In this document: in pieces, positions 51,575-59,380 of the stretch
Layout: each line of letters starts with the position of its first letter
Numbering within the stretch: the first letter of the stretch is position 1
Source: Rugosimonospora sp036494675
Lineage (GTDB): Bacteria > Actinomycetota > Actinomycetes > Mycobacteriales > Micromonosporaceae
Direction: 5' to 3'
DNA: 64,000 nt
NCBI GenBank assembly: GCA_036494675.1
Contig: DASXOA010000008.1
Coordinates: 3,573-67,572, forward strand
Program-made: the position numbers and the translations under genes
Notes under the pieces: model-generated
The model's database searches: none
What the model saw: only the letters and a program-made list of their open reading frames with translations
Told to the model about the DNA's origin: nothing

Positions 51575-52281
51575 ATGACCCCGACCGGCTCGGTGTCCGG
51601 AAGCGCCCGGGACGGCGGCACCACGAACTTGTACCCGACCTGCCGGACCGTCCCGATCATCGACTCGTACTCGGAGCCGAGCTTGGCGCGTAGCCGCCGG
51701 ACGTGCACGTCGACGGTTCGGGTACCGCCGAAGTAGTCGTAGCCCCACACCTCGCGCAGCAACTGGTCCCGGGTGAACACCCGGCCGGGGTGCTGGGAGA
51801 GGAACTTGAGCAGCTCGAACTCCTTGTACGTCAGGTCGAGCGGCCGGCCCTTGAGCTTCGCGGCGTACGTGTCCGGGTCGATGGACAGCTCACCGGCCCG
51901 GATCAGGCCACCCTCGTTCGAGTTGGCCTGGCCCAGGCGCCCGACCGCCAGCCGCAGCCGCGCCTCGATCTCGGCGGGGCCGGCCGAGGCGAGTACCACG
52001 TCGTCGAGGCCCCAGTCGGCGGACAGCGCGACCAGGCCCGACTCGGACACCACCGCGAGCAGCGGCACCCCCAGGCCGGTGGCGTGCAGCATCCGGCAGG
52101 TGGCGCGGGCGTCAGCGAGTTCGCTGCGAGCGTCGATCATGACGACGTCGGGCGACGGTCCGGAGACCAGCGTGCGTACGTCGCGTGGCGCTGTGCGCAC
52201 CGAATGTGGCAGCAGGTCCAGGGCGGGGAGGACGGTAGCCGGCTCGCCGGCGCGGCCACCGGTCAGCAACAGGATCTCCAC
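51541..52281 (-). CDS. glnR: GlnR, OmpR-type nitrogen regulator with atypical receiver
   Basis: This 246-residue protein is colinear with Streptomyces GlnR: an atypical receiver (ALDLLPHSVRTAPRDV; VVMIDARSEL with Asp 50; ADWGLDDVVLASAGPAEIEARLRLAVGRL) and an OmpR/PhoB winged helix (YKEFELLKFLSQHPGRVFTRDQLLREVWGYDYFGGTRTVDVHVRRLRAKLG). GlnR controls glutamine synthetase, ammonium and nitrate genes. The receiver lacks the usual acidic triad, as in actinobacterial GlnR proteins that work without a kinase. GTG 52281 has a strong SD (GGAGGAG). It is divergent from a membrane protein gene and convergent, with overlap, with the NarL-type regulator. Confidence 0.92.
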   Translation of the reverse strand: MEILLLTGGRAGEPATVLPALDLLPHSVRTAPRDVRTLVSGPSPDVVMIDARSELADARATCRMLHATGLGVPLLAVVSESGLVALSADWGLDDVVLASAGPAEIEARLRLAVGRLGQANSNEGGLIRAGELSIDPDTYAAKLKGRPLDLTYKEFELLKFLSQHPGRVFTRDQLLREVWGYDYFGGTRTVDVHVRRLRAKLGSEYESMIGTVRQVGYKFVVPPSRALPDTEPVGVIQPEVVASPLS

Positions 52282-52367
52282 GCGTCTCCTCCGTCTGTTG
52301 TCGATCAGTCCCCGACGGCGCTGACGGGCGAGTTAAGACAAGAGAATAACCGATGGTCCAGGTCAAC

Positions 52368-52378
52368 TCACTAGGTGA
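52368..52378. promoter_or_regulatory. Short inverted repeat TCAC-TAG-GTGA upstream of glnR
   Basis: The two 4-bp arms are perfect, and the site lies 87 bp upstream of the glnR start in the divergent gap 52282-52499. It does not fit the GlnR-box layout (two sites spaced by 6), so the binding protein is unknown. Confidence 0.25.
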
Positions 52379-52499
52379 AATGACCCACTCCGGATTCCGT
52401 GCCGGTTACGCGTGCCGGACGTCCCGCCGGGGATGTTTCCGGCGGAGCCGCGACGGCCGGCGTCGCGGTAGGTGGTCACGCTCTGGCACGATCAGGGGC

Positions 52500-53876
52500 G
52501 TGTCCCCGACAAACCCCCCGAGCGGAGGTCGCGAGGCGCCGGAAGGCGGCCGCGACGAGTGGCAGCGCAGGCAGCGTGCGACCGCGCGCCGTCCCCACCG
52601 CGCCGACTCGTCCGACCGCCGCATCGACGACTCCGATCCGTTCGGCTGGAGCGCGGCGCGGGACGGTGGGATCGACTACCCGCCCGGGCCGCCCGGTGAA
52701 GATCCGCGGGGTGGGCGCCCGGACCGCCCCCGCGGCGAGCGGGGCCGGCCGGAGCAGGGCATGCCGGAGCAGTGGCAGGCCGACGGCGCCCCCGCCGAGG
52801 GTCCCTGGGGCGAGCAGCGCCGCAACGACCCGCGCCGGGCAGACTTCCGCCCGGAAGACGGGACCCGGGTCTTGACCGGGGCGCCGGACGGTCAGGGCGG
52901 CCAGCCGCCGCGCGGCGACCGGATGCGGGAGGCCGGCCGCCGGCTGCGTGGACCGCACCGCCGGCGGGCCGTCGACGGTCAGGAGACCGGCCTCACCCTC
53001 GGCATGCAGTCCGACCTGCCGAGCTGGCTACAGGAGCGCGGCGAGGGCCTGGTCCCGGTGAAACGGCTGCTCTCGCTGTCGGTGGCCGGGTTCGCCGCGC
53101 TGCTCGGGCTCGCGCTGGTACTCGGCGCGCACACCGTGCCGGGCTCGTACGCATTCGTGATCTTCGGGGTTCAGGTGCTGTTCGTCCTGGCCTGGACGGT
53201 GACCATGCGGCCGGCCGGCCCCCGGATCGTGGCCGGCGTGTCGCTGGCCGCGGCGGCCGGCACCGACCTGGCCGCGACGCTGCCGCAGCACGCCTCGCTG
53301 GCGCCGCTCGGCCTGATCACCGTCGCGGCGGTCGGCGCCGCGGTGGCGGGGCAGTTGCTGCGCCGCGGCCCCCGGCCGCGGGTCACCGAGTCGCTGGGTA
53401 GCACGCTGATCGTGGTGATCGGCGTGGTCTGTTTCGCGATGCTGGTTGTTTTGAGCCGGCACGCGCCGGGTACCCCTGCGATCGTCGCCTGTCTGGTCGC
53501 CGCCGGAGTCGCGCTGGTGGTGGCCAGGCTGACCGACATCGTGCTGCCGTCGCCACGCACCAGCCCCCAGGTGCCGCGCGGCTCGATCGGAGTGGTCCTG
53601 GGTGCCATGGCCGGAACGGTCGCGGCGAGCGTCATGGGCTCGGTGCTGGTCGGGCTGGACCCGCCGCGGGCCGCGATCGCCGGACTCGCCACCGCGCTGG
53701 TGGCGGTGCTGGCCGACCTCGCGGTCTCCTATGCGGAAGTGAGCCGGGAACTCGACGGCAGGCAGCCGGCACTGTGGATCGCACGGCACCTGCAGGGCCC
53801 GCTCGGCGGCTTCGCGCTGGCATCCCCGGTCGCGTACGTGCTGAGCGTCATGGTACTGGTGACCAACCTGAACTGA
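52500..53876 (+). CDS. Multi-pass membrane protein with long disordered N-terminus
   Basis: The first ~185 residues of this 458-residue protein are a charged, Pro/Gly/Arg/Asp-rich disordered region. The rest has about eight hydrophobic segments in pairs (SLSVAGFAALLGLALVLGAHTVPG; FGVQVLFVLAWTVTMRP; LGLITVAAVGAAVAGQLL; LGSTLIVVIGVVCFAMLVVLSR; and more to the C-terminus). It resembles conserved actinobacterial membrane proteins encoded next to glnR. No function is assigned. GTG 52500 is chosen because residues from PTNPPSGGREAPEGG onward look coding. It lies 32 bp upstream of the LmeA-like gene. Confidence 0.75.
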   Translation: MSPTNPPSGGREAPEGGRDEWQRRQRATARRPHRADSSDRRIDDSDPFGWSAARDGGIDYPPGPPGEDPRGGRPDRPRGERGRPEQGMPEQWQADGAPAEGPWGEQRRNDPRRADFRPEDGTRVLTGAPDGQGGQPPRGDRMREAGRRLRGPHRRRAVDGQETGLTLGMQSDLPSWLQERGEGLVPVKRLLSLSVAGFAALLGLALVLGAHTVPGSYAFVIFGVQVLFVLAWTVTMRPAGPRIVAGVSLAAAAGTDLAATLPQHASLAPLGLITVAAVGAAVAGQLLRRGPRPRVTESLGSTLIVVIGVVCFAMLVVLSRHAPGTPAIVACLVAAGVALVVARLTDIVLPSPRTSPQVPRGSIGVVLGAMAGTVAASVMGSVLVGLDPPRAAIAGLATALVAVLADLAVSYAEVSRELDGRQPALWIARHLQGPLGGFALASPVAYVLSVMVLVTNLN

Positions 53877-53908
53877 CGCGCGTTGCCGACGGAACGAGGA
53901 GCACTTAC

Positions 53909-54676
53909 ATGGCGACCAGTCGTGGACGCAAGACCCTGCTTGTGCTGGTCATCCTGGTGATTGCCCTCGCCGGGCTGTTCGTCATCGCCGACCGGGTGGC
54001 CGTCTACGCCGCCCAGCGCACGGTGGCCAGCGAGGCCAAGAAGCAGATGTCGGCGCAGAACATCACCTCGCCACAGGATCCGTCCGTCAAGATCAGCGGA
54101 TTCCCGTTCCTGACCCAGGTGGTAGGCGGCCGGTACGACAAGATAACGATCGATGTGACCAAGCCGACCGATCAGGGCGTCACGCTCGACGATCTGACGG
54201 TGGTGGCGACCGGCGTCAACGCCAGCGCCAGCGCACTGATCAACGGCAACGGCCAGGTGACCGCCGACAATGTCACCGGTACCGGCCGGCTGGGCTGGGA
54301 CTCGGTCAACAAGCTGATCGACCTGTCGCAGTTCAACAGCACCGGCGCGACGGTGTCCGCCCTGCCCGACGGCGAGGTTCAGATCACCGCGCCGGTGAAG
54401 GTGCTGACGGTGTCGACGACCGTCGTCGCCACCGGCACCCTCGCCGTCGCCGGCGACGCGGCCCACGTCACGATCAACAAGGTCAACGTCCAGGGCGGCG
54501 GGATCCCGGCGGTACTCCAGGCGGTCCTGGGTTCGCTCAAGGAGCAACTGTCGTTCACCGTGAAGATCCCGCCGTTGCCGTACCACCTGAAGATCAAGAG
54601 CGTTCAGGCGAAGCCGGCCGGGGTCACGGTCACAGCGACGGCAACGAATGTCGCGCTGGCCGGCGCCGGAGCGTAA
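53909..54676 (+). CDS. LmeA-like (DUF2993) phospholipid-binding envelope protein
   Basis: The 255-residue protein has an N-terminal signal anchor (TLLVLVILVIALAGLFVIADRVAVYAAQR). The DUF2993 fold follows: ISGFPFLTQVVGGRYDKITIDV, the characteristic GFPFLTQ motif, and later KIPPLPYHLKIKSVQAKPAGVTVTATATNVAL. Mycobacterial LmeA binds phospholipids and supports mannan elongation, so an envelope lipid role is likely. ATG 53909 has an SD GAGGAG. Confidence 0.87.
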   Translation: MATSRGRKTLLVLVILVIALAGLFVIADRVAVYAAQRTVASEAKKQMSAQNITSPQDPSVKISGFPFLTQVVGGRYDKITIDVTKPTDQGVTLDDLTVVATGVNASASALINGNGQVTADNVTGTGRLGWDSVNKLIDLSQFNSTGATVSALPDGEVQITAPVKVLTVSTTVVATGTLAVAGDAAHVTINKVNVQGGGIPAVLQAVLGSLKEQLSFTVKIPPLPYHLKIKSVQAKPAGVTVTATATNVALAGAGA

Positions 54677-54741
54677 GTGAGCATTGTCGCAAGGTGAGGC
54701 GCCCTGTTCGGCCGGTTGCGGCGATGATAGGCTCCGGAACC

Positions 54742-54861
54742 ATGAGCCCACTGGTCTCCGCCGCGCCCTCCGTGGCGCGCCGCGACCGTGAACTGATGCT
54801 CACCAAGCGCCGGCCGATCGACTTCGGCCTGGTCGCAGCCTGCCTGTGTCGCCAGGTCTGA
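54742..54861 (+). CDS. Cysteine-type leader peptide upstream of thiosulfate sulfurtransferase
   Basis: This short open frame has 39 codons from ATG 54742, or 21 from ATG 54796, and ends AACLCRQV. The segment MLTKRRPIDFG... followed by a Cys-rich end is the pattern of actinobacterial sulfur-gene leader peptides. In mycobacteria such small ORFs with cysteine runs sense cysteine supply by ribosome stalling (Rv0815a lies before cysA2). Cys codons TGC and TGT are at 54841-54843 and 54847-54849. It ends 121 bp before the sulfurtransferase start, just ahead of alternative hairpins. Regulation is inferred. Confidence 0.72.
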   Translation: MSPLVSAAPSVARRDRELMLTKRRPIDFGLVAACLCRQV

Positions 54862-54914
54862 CACGGCGGCCGTCTCCTTCCAGCCTCTTTGCCGGCAGCG
54901 GCGCCGCCCGACGT

Positions 54915-54959
54915 ACCCATCGATCGCCCATGGGTCGCGGCGCACATGATCGCGACCCA
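54915..54959 (+). promoter_or_regulatory. Mutually exclusive hairpins, candidate cysteine attenuator
   Basis: ACCCAT (54915-54920) can pair with ATGGGT (54930-54935). Alternatively TGGGTCGCG (54931-54939) pairs with CGCGACCCA (54951-54959), a perfect 9-bp stem. The two share 54931-54935, so they cannot coexist. The second stem ends 24 nt before the sulfurtransferase ATG, and its state could depend on a ribosome at the leader peptide. Confidence 0.5.
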
Positions 54960-54982
54960 GCCACCATCTTCGAGAGGTAACC

Positions 54983-55831
54983 ATGAGTCGCGACTCTGTA
55001 CTCGTCTCCGCCGAATGGGCCGAGAAGAACCTGGGCGCCGCGGGCGTCGTCTTCGTCGAGGTCGACGAGGACACCACGGCGTACGATGCCGGCCACATCC
55101 CGGGCGCCGTCAAGCTGGACTGGCGCCTGGACCTGCAGGACCAGGTCCGGCGGGACTTCGTGAACCGTGAGCAGTTCCAGACCCTGCTGTCCTCGCGCGG
55201 CATCGGCAACGACGACATCGTCGTGCTCTACGGGGGCAACAACAACTGGTTCGCCGCGTACGCCTACTGGTACTTCAAGCTCTACGGCCACGGCGACGTC
55301 CGGCTGCTCGACGGCGGCCGCAAGAAGTGGGAGCTGGACAACCGGACCCTGACGAAGGACGCCACCTCCCGCCCGGCCACGAGCTACGTCGCGCAGGACC
55401 AGGACCTGTCGCTGCGGGCGTTCCGCGACGACGTGGTCGCCGCGATCGGCGCGCAGAACCTCGTCGACGTCCGCTCGCCCGACGAGTACGCCGGCCGGCT
55501 GCTCGCCCCCGCCCACCTGCCGCAGGAGCAGGCCCAGCGCGCCGGCCACGTGCCGACCGCGATCAGCGTGCCGTGGAGCAAGGCCGCCAACGAGGACGGC
55601 ACCTTCAAGTCCGACGACGAGCTGCGCGAGATCTACGGCGCCGCCGGCCTGGACGACAGCAAGGACACGATCGCGTACTGCCGGATCGGCGAGCGCTCGT
55701 CGCACACCTGGTTCGTGCTGCGTGAGCTGCTCGGGCATGACAATGTCAAGAACTACGACGGTTCGTGGACCGAGTACGGCTCGCTGGTCGGTGTGCCGGT
55801 GGCGCTCGGCGACGAACCGGGTCAGGGGTAA
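54983..55831 (+). CDS. cysA: Thiosulfate sulfurtransferase (rhodanese)
   Basis: This 282-residue protein has two rhodanese domains. The N-terminal, non-catalytic one has VVFVEVDEDTTAYDAGHIPGAVKLDW. The C-terminal one has NLVDVRSPDEYAG and the active-site loop YCRIGERSSHTW with Cys 233. It transfers sulfane sulfur from thiosulfate to cyanide or thiol acceptors, and belongs to the CysA/SseA branch of actinobacteria. The gene is preceded by a leader peptide and attenuator-like hairpins and is followed 5 bp later by sseC, so they form one operon. Confidence 0.94.
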   Translation: MSRDSVLVSAEWAEKNLGAAGVVFVEVDEDTTAYDAGHIPGAVKLDWRLDLQDQVRRDFVNREQFQTLLSSRGIGNDDIVVLYGGNNNWFAAYAYWYFKLYGHGDVRLLDGGRKKWELDNRTLTKDATSRPATSYVAQDQDLSLRAFRDDVVAAIGAQNLVDVRSPDEYAGRLLAPAHLPQEQAQRAGHVPTAISVPWSKAANEDGTFKSDDELREIYGAAGLDDSKDTIAYCRIGERSSHTWFVLRELLGHDNVKNYDGSWTEYGSLVGVPVALGDEPGQG

Positions 55832-55836
55832 AGATC

Positions 55837-56151
55837 ATGACCGATATCTCAGGCTGCGGCGCACCGGAGCAGTCCGCGCCGCTCCCGGCGAGCGTCAACG
55901 TGGAGAAGGAGACCGTGATCACCGGCGTTGTCCGCGCCGGTGACCTGCCGGTGTCCGGCGCCTACGTGCGGCTGCTCGACTCGTCCGGCGAGTTCACCGC
56001 GGAGGTGGTCACGTCGGCGGCCGGGCAGTTCCGGTTCTTCGCCGCGCCGGGAAGCTGGACGCTGCGGGCGCTGTCCCGCGCGGGCAACGGCGACGCGACG
56101 GTCGACGCCGGTCGGGGCATCACCGAGGTGGCTCTCTCGGTCGCCGCCTGA
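55837..56151 (+). CDS. sseC: SseC-like DUF1416 protein
   Basis: This 104-residue protein of the DUF1416 family has GCGAPEQS at the N-terminus, ETVITGVVRAGDLPVSGAYVRLLDSSGEFTAEVVTSAAGQFRFFAAPGSWTLRALS (a transthyretin-like beta-sandwich) and a short tail. It is always encoded directly after the CysA-type sulfurtransferase in actinobacteria (SseC in mycobacteria). It probably partners the enzyme. A conserved cysteine sits at residue 7. ATG 55837 lies 5 bp after the preceding stop. Confidence 0.9.
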   Translation: MTDISGCGAPEQSAPLPASVNVEKETVITGVVRAGDLPVSGAYVRLLDSSGEFTAEVVTSAAGQFRFFAAPGSWTLRALSRAGNGDATVDAGRGITEVALSVAA

Positions 56152-56233
56152 TCCCGATCCGGGCATCATCGGATGCCGGTGGCACGCAGGGCGTGCCGCC
56201 GGCACCTTTGTCGTCGAAGAGGACCATGGTGGC

Positions 56234-57085
56234 GTGACACTCGACAACCCGCCGAGGTACGTGCCCTACGAGCCGCCCAGGCCGACCCCGCCACCCGACC
56301 CGCGCCGGCGCCGGGTGCTGCTCGCGGTCTGCTGCGCCTGGGTGCTGGTGCTGCTCGCCGGCGGGGTCTGGTACGCGTGGCACGGCAGGCCGTCGATCCG
56401 TGAGCAGACCACCGCCGCGGGGGCCCAGCCGACCGTGGACCGGGCGATCGGTCAGGTGATCGGCGCCGCCGGCACCGGGGTGGTCCCGGCGGTCACCGGG
56501 TACGACGAGGTGACCACGTGCGCCATCACGCCCGTCCGGTCCGGGGTGCGCTACGACCGGGTGGCCTGGCTGGCCACCGCCCCGGGTACCGAGTCGGGCC
56601 TGCTGGACCGGATCGCGGCGGGGCTGCCTCACGGGTACCGGCCGGAGGCCGTGCACCCGAAGACCGGCGGCCTACAGGCGCAGCGGCTGAGCGCCGATGC
56701 CGGGGACTACGTGCAGATCACGGGCTCGGTCGACCGCGCCGGCCTGGTGCGGATCACCGCCGGTACGGGCTGCCGCCCACCCGGCAACCTGCCGGTCGCC
56801 GACCCGACCGGCGCGCCGGCCGCCACCGACCGGGCCGCGGTGCAGCGGGTCCTCGACGCGCTCGGGGTCACCTCCGTCCGCTGGTTCACGCACCGGCTGC
56901 CGTGCGGGCTGCGTACGGTCGAGGCGGTCGGGATACCGCGGCAGACCCTCGACGCCCTGCCCACCCCGCCGCACCCGCCCGTGGTGGACCGCGACGACGT
57001 CTACGCGGAGGGCACGGGCCTGCTGGTGCGGACCGACGGCGACCGGGTCACCGTGACGTCCACCACCGGCGGCTGCCGGTCCTGA
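56234..57085 (+). CDS. Single-pass membrane protein of unknown function
   Basis: The 283-residue protein has a Pro-rich N-terminal cytoplasmic stretch and one transmembrane helix (RVLLAVCCAWVLVLLAGGVWYAW, about residues 27-49). An extracellular domain of ~230 residues follows, with conserved-looking elements VTTCAITPVRSGVRYDRVAWL, GDYVQITGSVDRAGLVRITAGTGCRPPG and two further cysteines (PCGLRTVEAVG; GGCRS at the end). I do not recognise the family, though similar proteins lie near sulfur genes in related actinobacteria. GTG 56234 follows the purine-rich AAGAGGACC. Its 3' end is copied twice downstream. Confidence 0.65.
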   Translation: MTLDNPPRYVPYEPPRPTPPPDPRRRRVLLAVCCAWVLVLLAGGVWYAWHGRPSIREQTTAAGAQPTVDRAIGQVIGAAGTGVVPAVTGYDEVTTCAITPVRSGVRYDRVAWLATAPGTESGLLDRIAAGLPHGYRPEAVHPKTGGLQAQRLSADAGDYVQITGSVDRAGLVRITAGTGCRPPGNLPVADPTGAPAATDRAAVQRVLDALGVTSVRWFTHRLPCGLRTVEAVGIPRQTLDALPTPPHPPVVDRDDVYAEGTGLLVRTDGDRVTVTSTTGGCRS

Positions 57086-57183
57086 CGCCGCTCCTCGGCT
57101 GCGGTCCTCGGCTCGGCTGCCGGTCCCAGCGCCGCTCCCAGTTGCGGTCCTGGCGGCTCGGCTGCCGGTCCCAGCGCCGCTCC
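57071..57183 (+). repeat. Three related 24-bp copies of the gene's 3' end
   Basis: Bases 57071-57094, which include the stop codon of the upstream gene, recur at 57115-57138 and 57160-57183. The two outer copies are identical to each other over 28 bp (57111-57138 and 57156-57183). Each differs from the genic copy only at the three bases around the stop. Confidence 0.75.
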
Positions 57184-57206
57184 TCGGCTGTTGGCCCTGG
57201 CGGCGC

Positions 57207-57569
57207 TCAGTAGACGAGCGCCTGAGCGCCCTCGGCCGTGATCTCCTCGACGAAGACCGCCGCGCCGGCGATCCGGACCTGCGGGAGGACGTCCTCCGGA
57301 CCGATCGAGCGCCGGGCCGCGCACTGCGTGCACAGGGTGACCCGGCCGCCGGCCAGCACGGCGTTCAGCAGGTCGGGCAGCGGGGCGGAGTGCGGCAGCT
57401 CGAACTCGGCGGCCCGCCCCGGCAGCGCGAACCAGGCGGACTCGCCGGTGAGCCACAGCGACACGTCGACACCGGCGGCCAGAGCGGTCGCGGCCACGGT
57501 GAACGCCTGTGAGCAGCGTTCCGGAGCATCGCTGCCGGCGGTCACCTTGATGACCAGAGTACGGACCAT
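57207..57569 (-). CDS. DsrE/DsrF-like sulfur-relay family protein
   Basis: This 120-residue protein has a DsrE fold: MVRTLVIKVTAGSDAPERCSQAFTVAATALAAGVDVSLWLTGESAWFALPG, then CTQCAARRSIGPEDVLPQVRIAGAAVFVEEIT. The CxxC pair in LCTQCAARR is at the position where DsrE-type proteins carry persulfide cysteines. ATG 57569 is preferred over a start four codons upstream. It is divergent from the small membrane gene. Its place beside the sulfurtransferase genes fits a sulfur-trafficking role, but the partner is unknown. Confidence 0.82.
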   Translation of the reverse strand: MVRTLVIKVTAGSDAPERCSQAFTVAATALAAGVDVSLWLTGESAWFALPGRAAEFELPHSAPLPDLLNAVLAGGRVTLCTQCAARRSIGPEDVLPQVRIAGAAVFVEEITAEGAQALVY

Positions 57570-57594
57570 GCCGCCCAGCATAGGATCGGAGGCC

Positions 57595-57699
57595 GTGGTT
57601 ACCGAGATCGGTTTTGTCAGCCTGCTGGTCGCCGGGTTCGGCGCGCTGGCCGGCGGGCTGGTCTACCTGGCCGTACGGGTATCGAGAGGACGCTGGTGA
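57595..57699 (+). CDS. 34-residue single-pass membrane peptide
   Basis: GTG 57595 has an SD GGAGG 3 nt upstream, and the frame encodes a 34-residue peptide that is mostly one hydrophobic helix (FVSLLVAGFGALAGGLVYLAV), ending in a basic RVSRGRW tail. Its stop overlaps the next gene's GTG (57696-57699), which argues that it is translated. I recall a conserved small membrane protein in this position in related actinobacteria. Function is unknown. Confidence 0.6.
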   Translation: MVTEIGFVSLLVAGFGALAGGLVYLAVRVSRGRW

Positions 57700-58283
57700 C
57701 TGACAGCCTGACACCGCCGCCGTGGTTGAACGCCCCACCGGTGCCGGAGTATCCGTACGAGGAGACGCATGACCTGCGTACCGGCCCGGATCTGCACCCG
57801 GCGCTGCTGGGGCTGCTGCCGTTCGTCGGCGTGTGGCGGGGTCGGGGCCGGGGCGGGTACCCGACGATCGAGGACTTCGACTATGCGCAGGAGGTCCGGT
57901 TCAGCCACGACGGCCGGCCGTTCCTGTTCTACGAGTCGCGGTCCTGGCTCATCCGGGACGACGGCACCCCGATCCGGCCGTCGGCCCGGGAGACCGGTTG
58001 GTGGCGTCCGGTCCAGCGGGACGGCGAGGCGACCGATGACCTGGAGGTGCTGCTGACCAGCCCGACCGGGATCATGGAGCTGTACGTCGGCCGGATGGAT
58101 CACCTCAAGGTCGAGCTGGTGACCGACGCGGTGGTGCGCACGGTCACCGCGAAGGAGGTCACGGCCGGCCAGCGGCTGTACGGCATCGTCGAGGGCGCCC
58201 TGCTGTACGCGCAGGAGATGGCCGCGGTCGGCCAGCCGCTGTCCGCGCACCTGTCCGCCCGGCTGATCCGGGTCGGCGGCTGA
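57696..58283 (+). CDS. Nitrobindin-like heme-binding beta-barrel protein (DUF1794/FABP-like)
   Basis: This 195-residue protein has the nitrobindin signature GVWRGRGRGGYPTIEDFDYAQEVRFSHDGRPFLFYESRSWL and the C-terminal GALLYAQEMAAVGQPLSAHLSARL. In homologues a histidine near the C-terminus binds heme iron, and the barrel isomerises peroxynitrite or scavenges NO. The His in PLSAHLSAR is in place. The GTG start overlaps the 34-residue membrane peptide's stop (GTGA), so they are coupled. Confidence 0.88.
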   Translation: MTDSLTPPPWLNAPPVPEYPYEETHDLRTGPDLHPALLGLLPFVGVWRGRGRGGYPTIEDFDYAQEVRFSHDGRPFLFYESRSWLIRDDGTPIRPSARETGWWRPVQRDGEATDDLEVLLTSPTGIMELYVGRMDHLKVELVTDAVVRTVTAKEVTAGQRLYGIVEGALLYAQEMAAVGQPLSAHLSARLIRVGG

Positions 58284-58360
58284 GGCCGTTCGCTCGTCGC
58301 GGCCGGCCCGGCGGTCGGCCGCGCCCCGGCGGCTGGCAGGAGCAGGTGGCTGGCTGCATC

Positions 58361-58411
58361 AGGCGGCGGGCCGGAGCAGGCGGCGGGCCGGAGCAGGCGG
58401 CGGGCCGGAGG
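58361..58411. repeat. Three 17-bp tandem repeats between convergent genes
   Basis: The unit aggcggcgggccggagc repeats at 58361, 58378 and 58395 (last base changed in the third copy). It lies between the nitrobindin gene and the convergent aminotransferase. The 158-bp gap has no gene. Confidence 0.75.
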
Positions 58412-58441
58412 AGGCGGCCGGCAGGGCAGGCGGCCGGCGGC

Positions 58442-59281
58442 TCAGAAGCCGAGCAGGCTCAGCATCCTGGCGGTGTCGGCGGGCTGGTTGAGAGGCTTGC
58501 CGTCGAGGGTGCGGATCTCGGCCAGGCCGCGGACCGAGGAGGCCAGCCACGCCGCCTCCACGGCGGTCAACTCGGCCGGCCGGATCATCCGCTCGCCGGC
58601 CTCGTAGCCCAGTTCGCCGGCGCGCTCCAGCAGCGCACGAGCCGTGATGCCGGGCAGGATCCCGGTCGAGGCGGCCGGCACCGTCCACAGAGTGCCGCCG
58701 GCCAGCCAGACCAGCGTGGAGGTCGGTGCCTCCAGCGCGTACCCGTCGCTGGAGACCCACAGCACATCGTCCACGCCCTGCCCGCCGGCCCACCGCTGCG
58801 AGGCCATGTTGACCGCGTACGACAGGGTCTTCGCGCCGCCGAGCAGCCACGGCGCGGCCACCCGCGCATCGGCGGTGATGCCCAGCGAGGCGGTCGCCAC
58901 CGCGACGCCGTCGCGGCGTCCGCGGATCTGGCCAGCGCCGAGCGGGGCCAGCGTGGCGAACGCCGTCACCGGCCCGCCGTCCTCCCCGCCCCGGGTGCAG
59001 ACCAGCCGCAGCGCGCCCTCGACGCCGTCCGGCCACTCGGCCAGCGCCTGGCCGGCCAGTTCGAGGAGTGCCTCGCGCGGCGGCAGGACCAGGTCGATCA
59101 GCGCGGCCGAGCGACCCATCCGGGCTAGATGATCTTCTATCAGCCAGGCTCGGCCGTCCCGGACGTGCATGGTCTCGAAGATCCCGTCACCACGCAGGAC
59201 GCCGAGATCATCGGCACGCAGAACGGGCGTCTGGGCTGGTACGACGCCGTGACCAAGCACGGCGACCACTCGCTGCGGCAC
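58442..59281 (-). CDS. Class IV aminotransferase / aminodeoxychorismate lyase-like
   Basis: This 279-residue fold-type IV PLP enzyme has GDGIFETMHVRDGRAWLIEDHLARM at the N-terminus, the PLP-lysine segment LLGGAKTLSYAVNMASQRWA, and the phosphate-cup region STGILPGITARALLERA. The pattern fits 4-amino-4-deoxychorismate lyase (PabC), which makes p-aminobenzoate for folate, or a related branched-chain or D-amino-acid aminotransferase. I favour the PabC branch, without certainty. It stands alone, convergent with the nitrobindin gene and divergent from fur. GTG 59281 is the start. Confidence 0.78.
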   Translation of the reverse strand: MPQRVVAVLGHGVVPAQTPVLRADDLGVLRGDGIFETMHVRDGRAWLIEDHLARMGRSAALIDLVLPPREALLELAGQALAEWPDGVEGALRLVCTRGGEDGGPVTAFATLAPLGAGQIRGRRDGVAVATASLGITADARVAAPWLLGGAKTLSYAVNMASQRWAGGQGVDDVLWVSSDGYALEAPTSTLVWLAGGTLWTVPAASTGILPGITARALLERAGELGYEAGERMIRPAELTAVEAAWLASSVRGLAEIRTLDGKPLNQPADTARMLSLLGF

Positions 59282-59380
59282 ACGGGGAGCCTACCCGGCG
59301 GCCCGATGCGGGCCGCGTGGGGCGCCCCGGCGCGGCGCGCGGCCGGTCATGGTCGAATCGGCCCCTCCGAGTACGCTCGA

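Noticed and set aside
52282..52499. GlnR autoregulatory box upstream of glnR
   Set aside because: The nearest candidate (CTCAC...GAAAT) has a 5-bp instead of 6-bp spacer and poor matches, so I list only the neutral inverted repeat.
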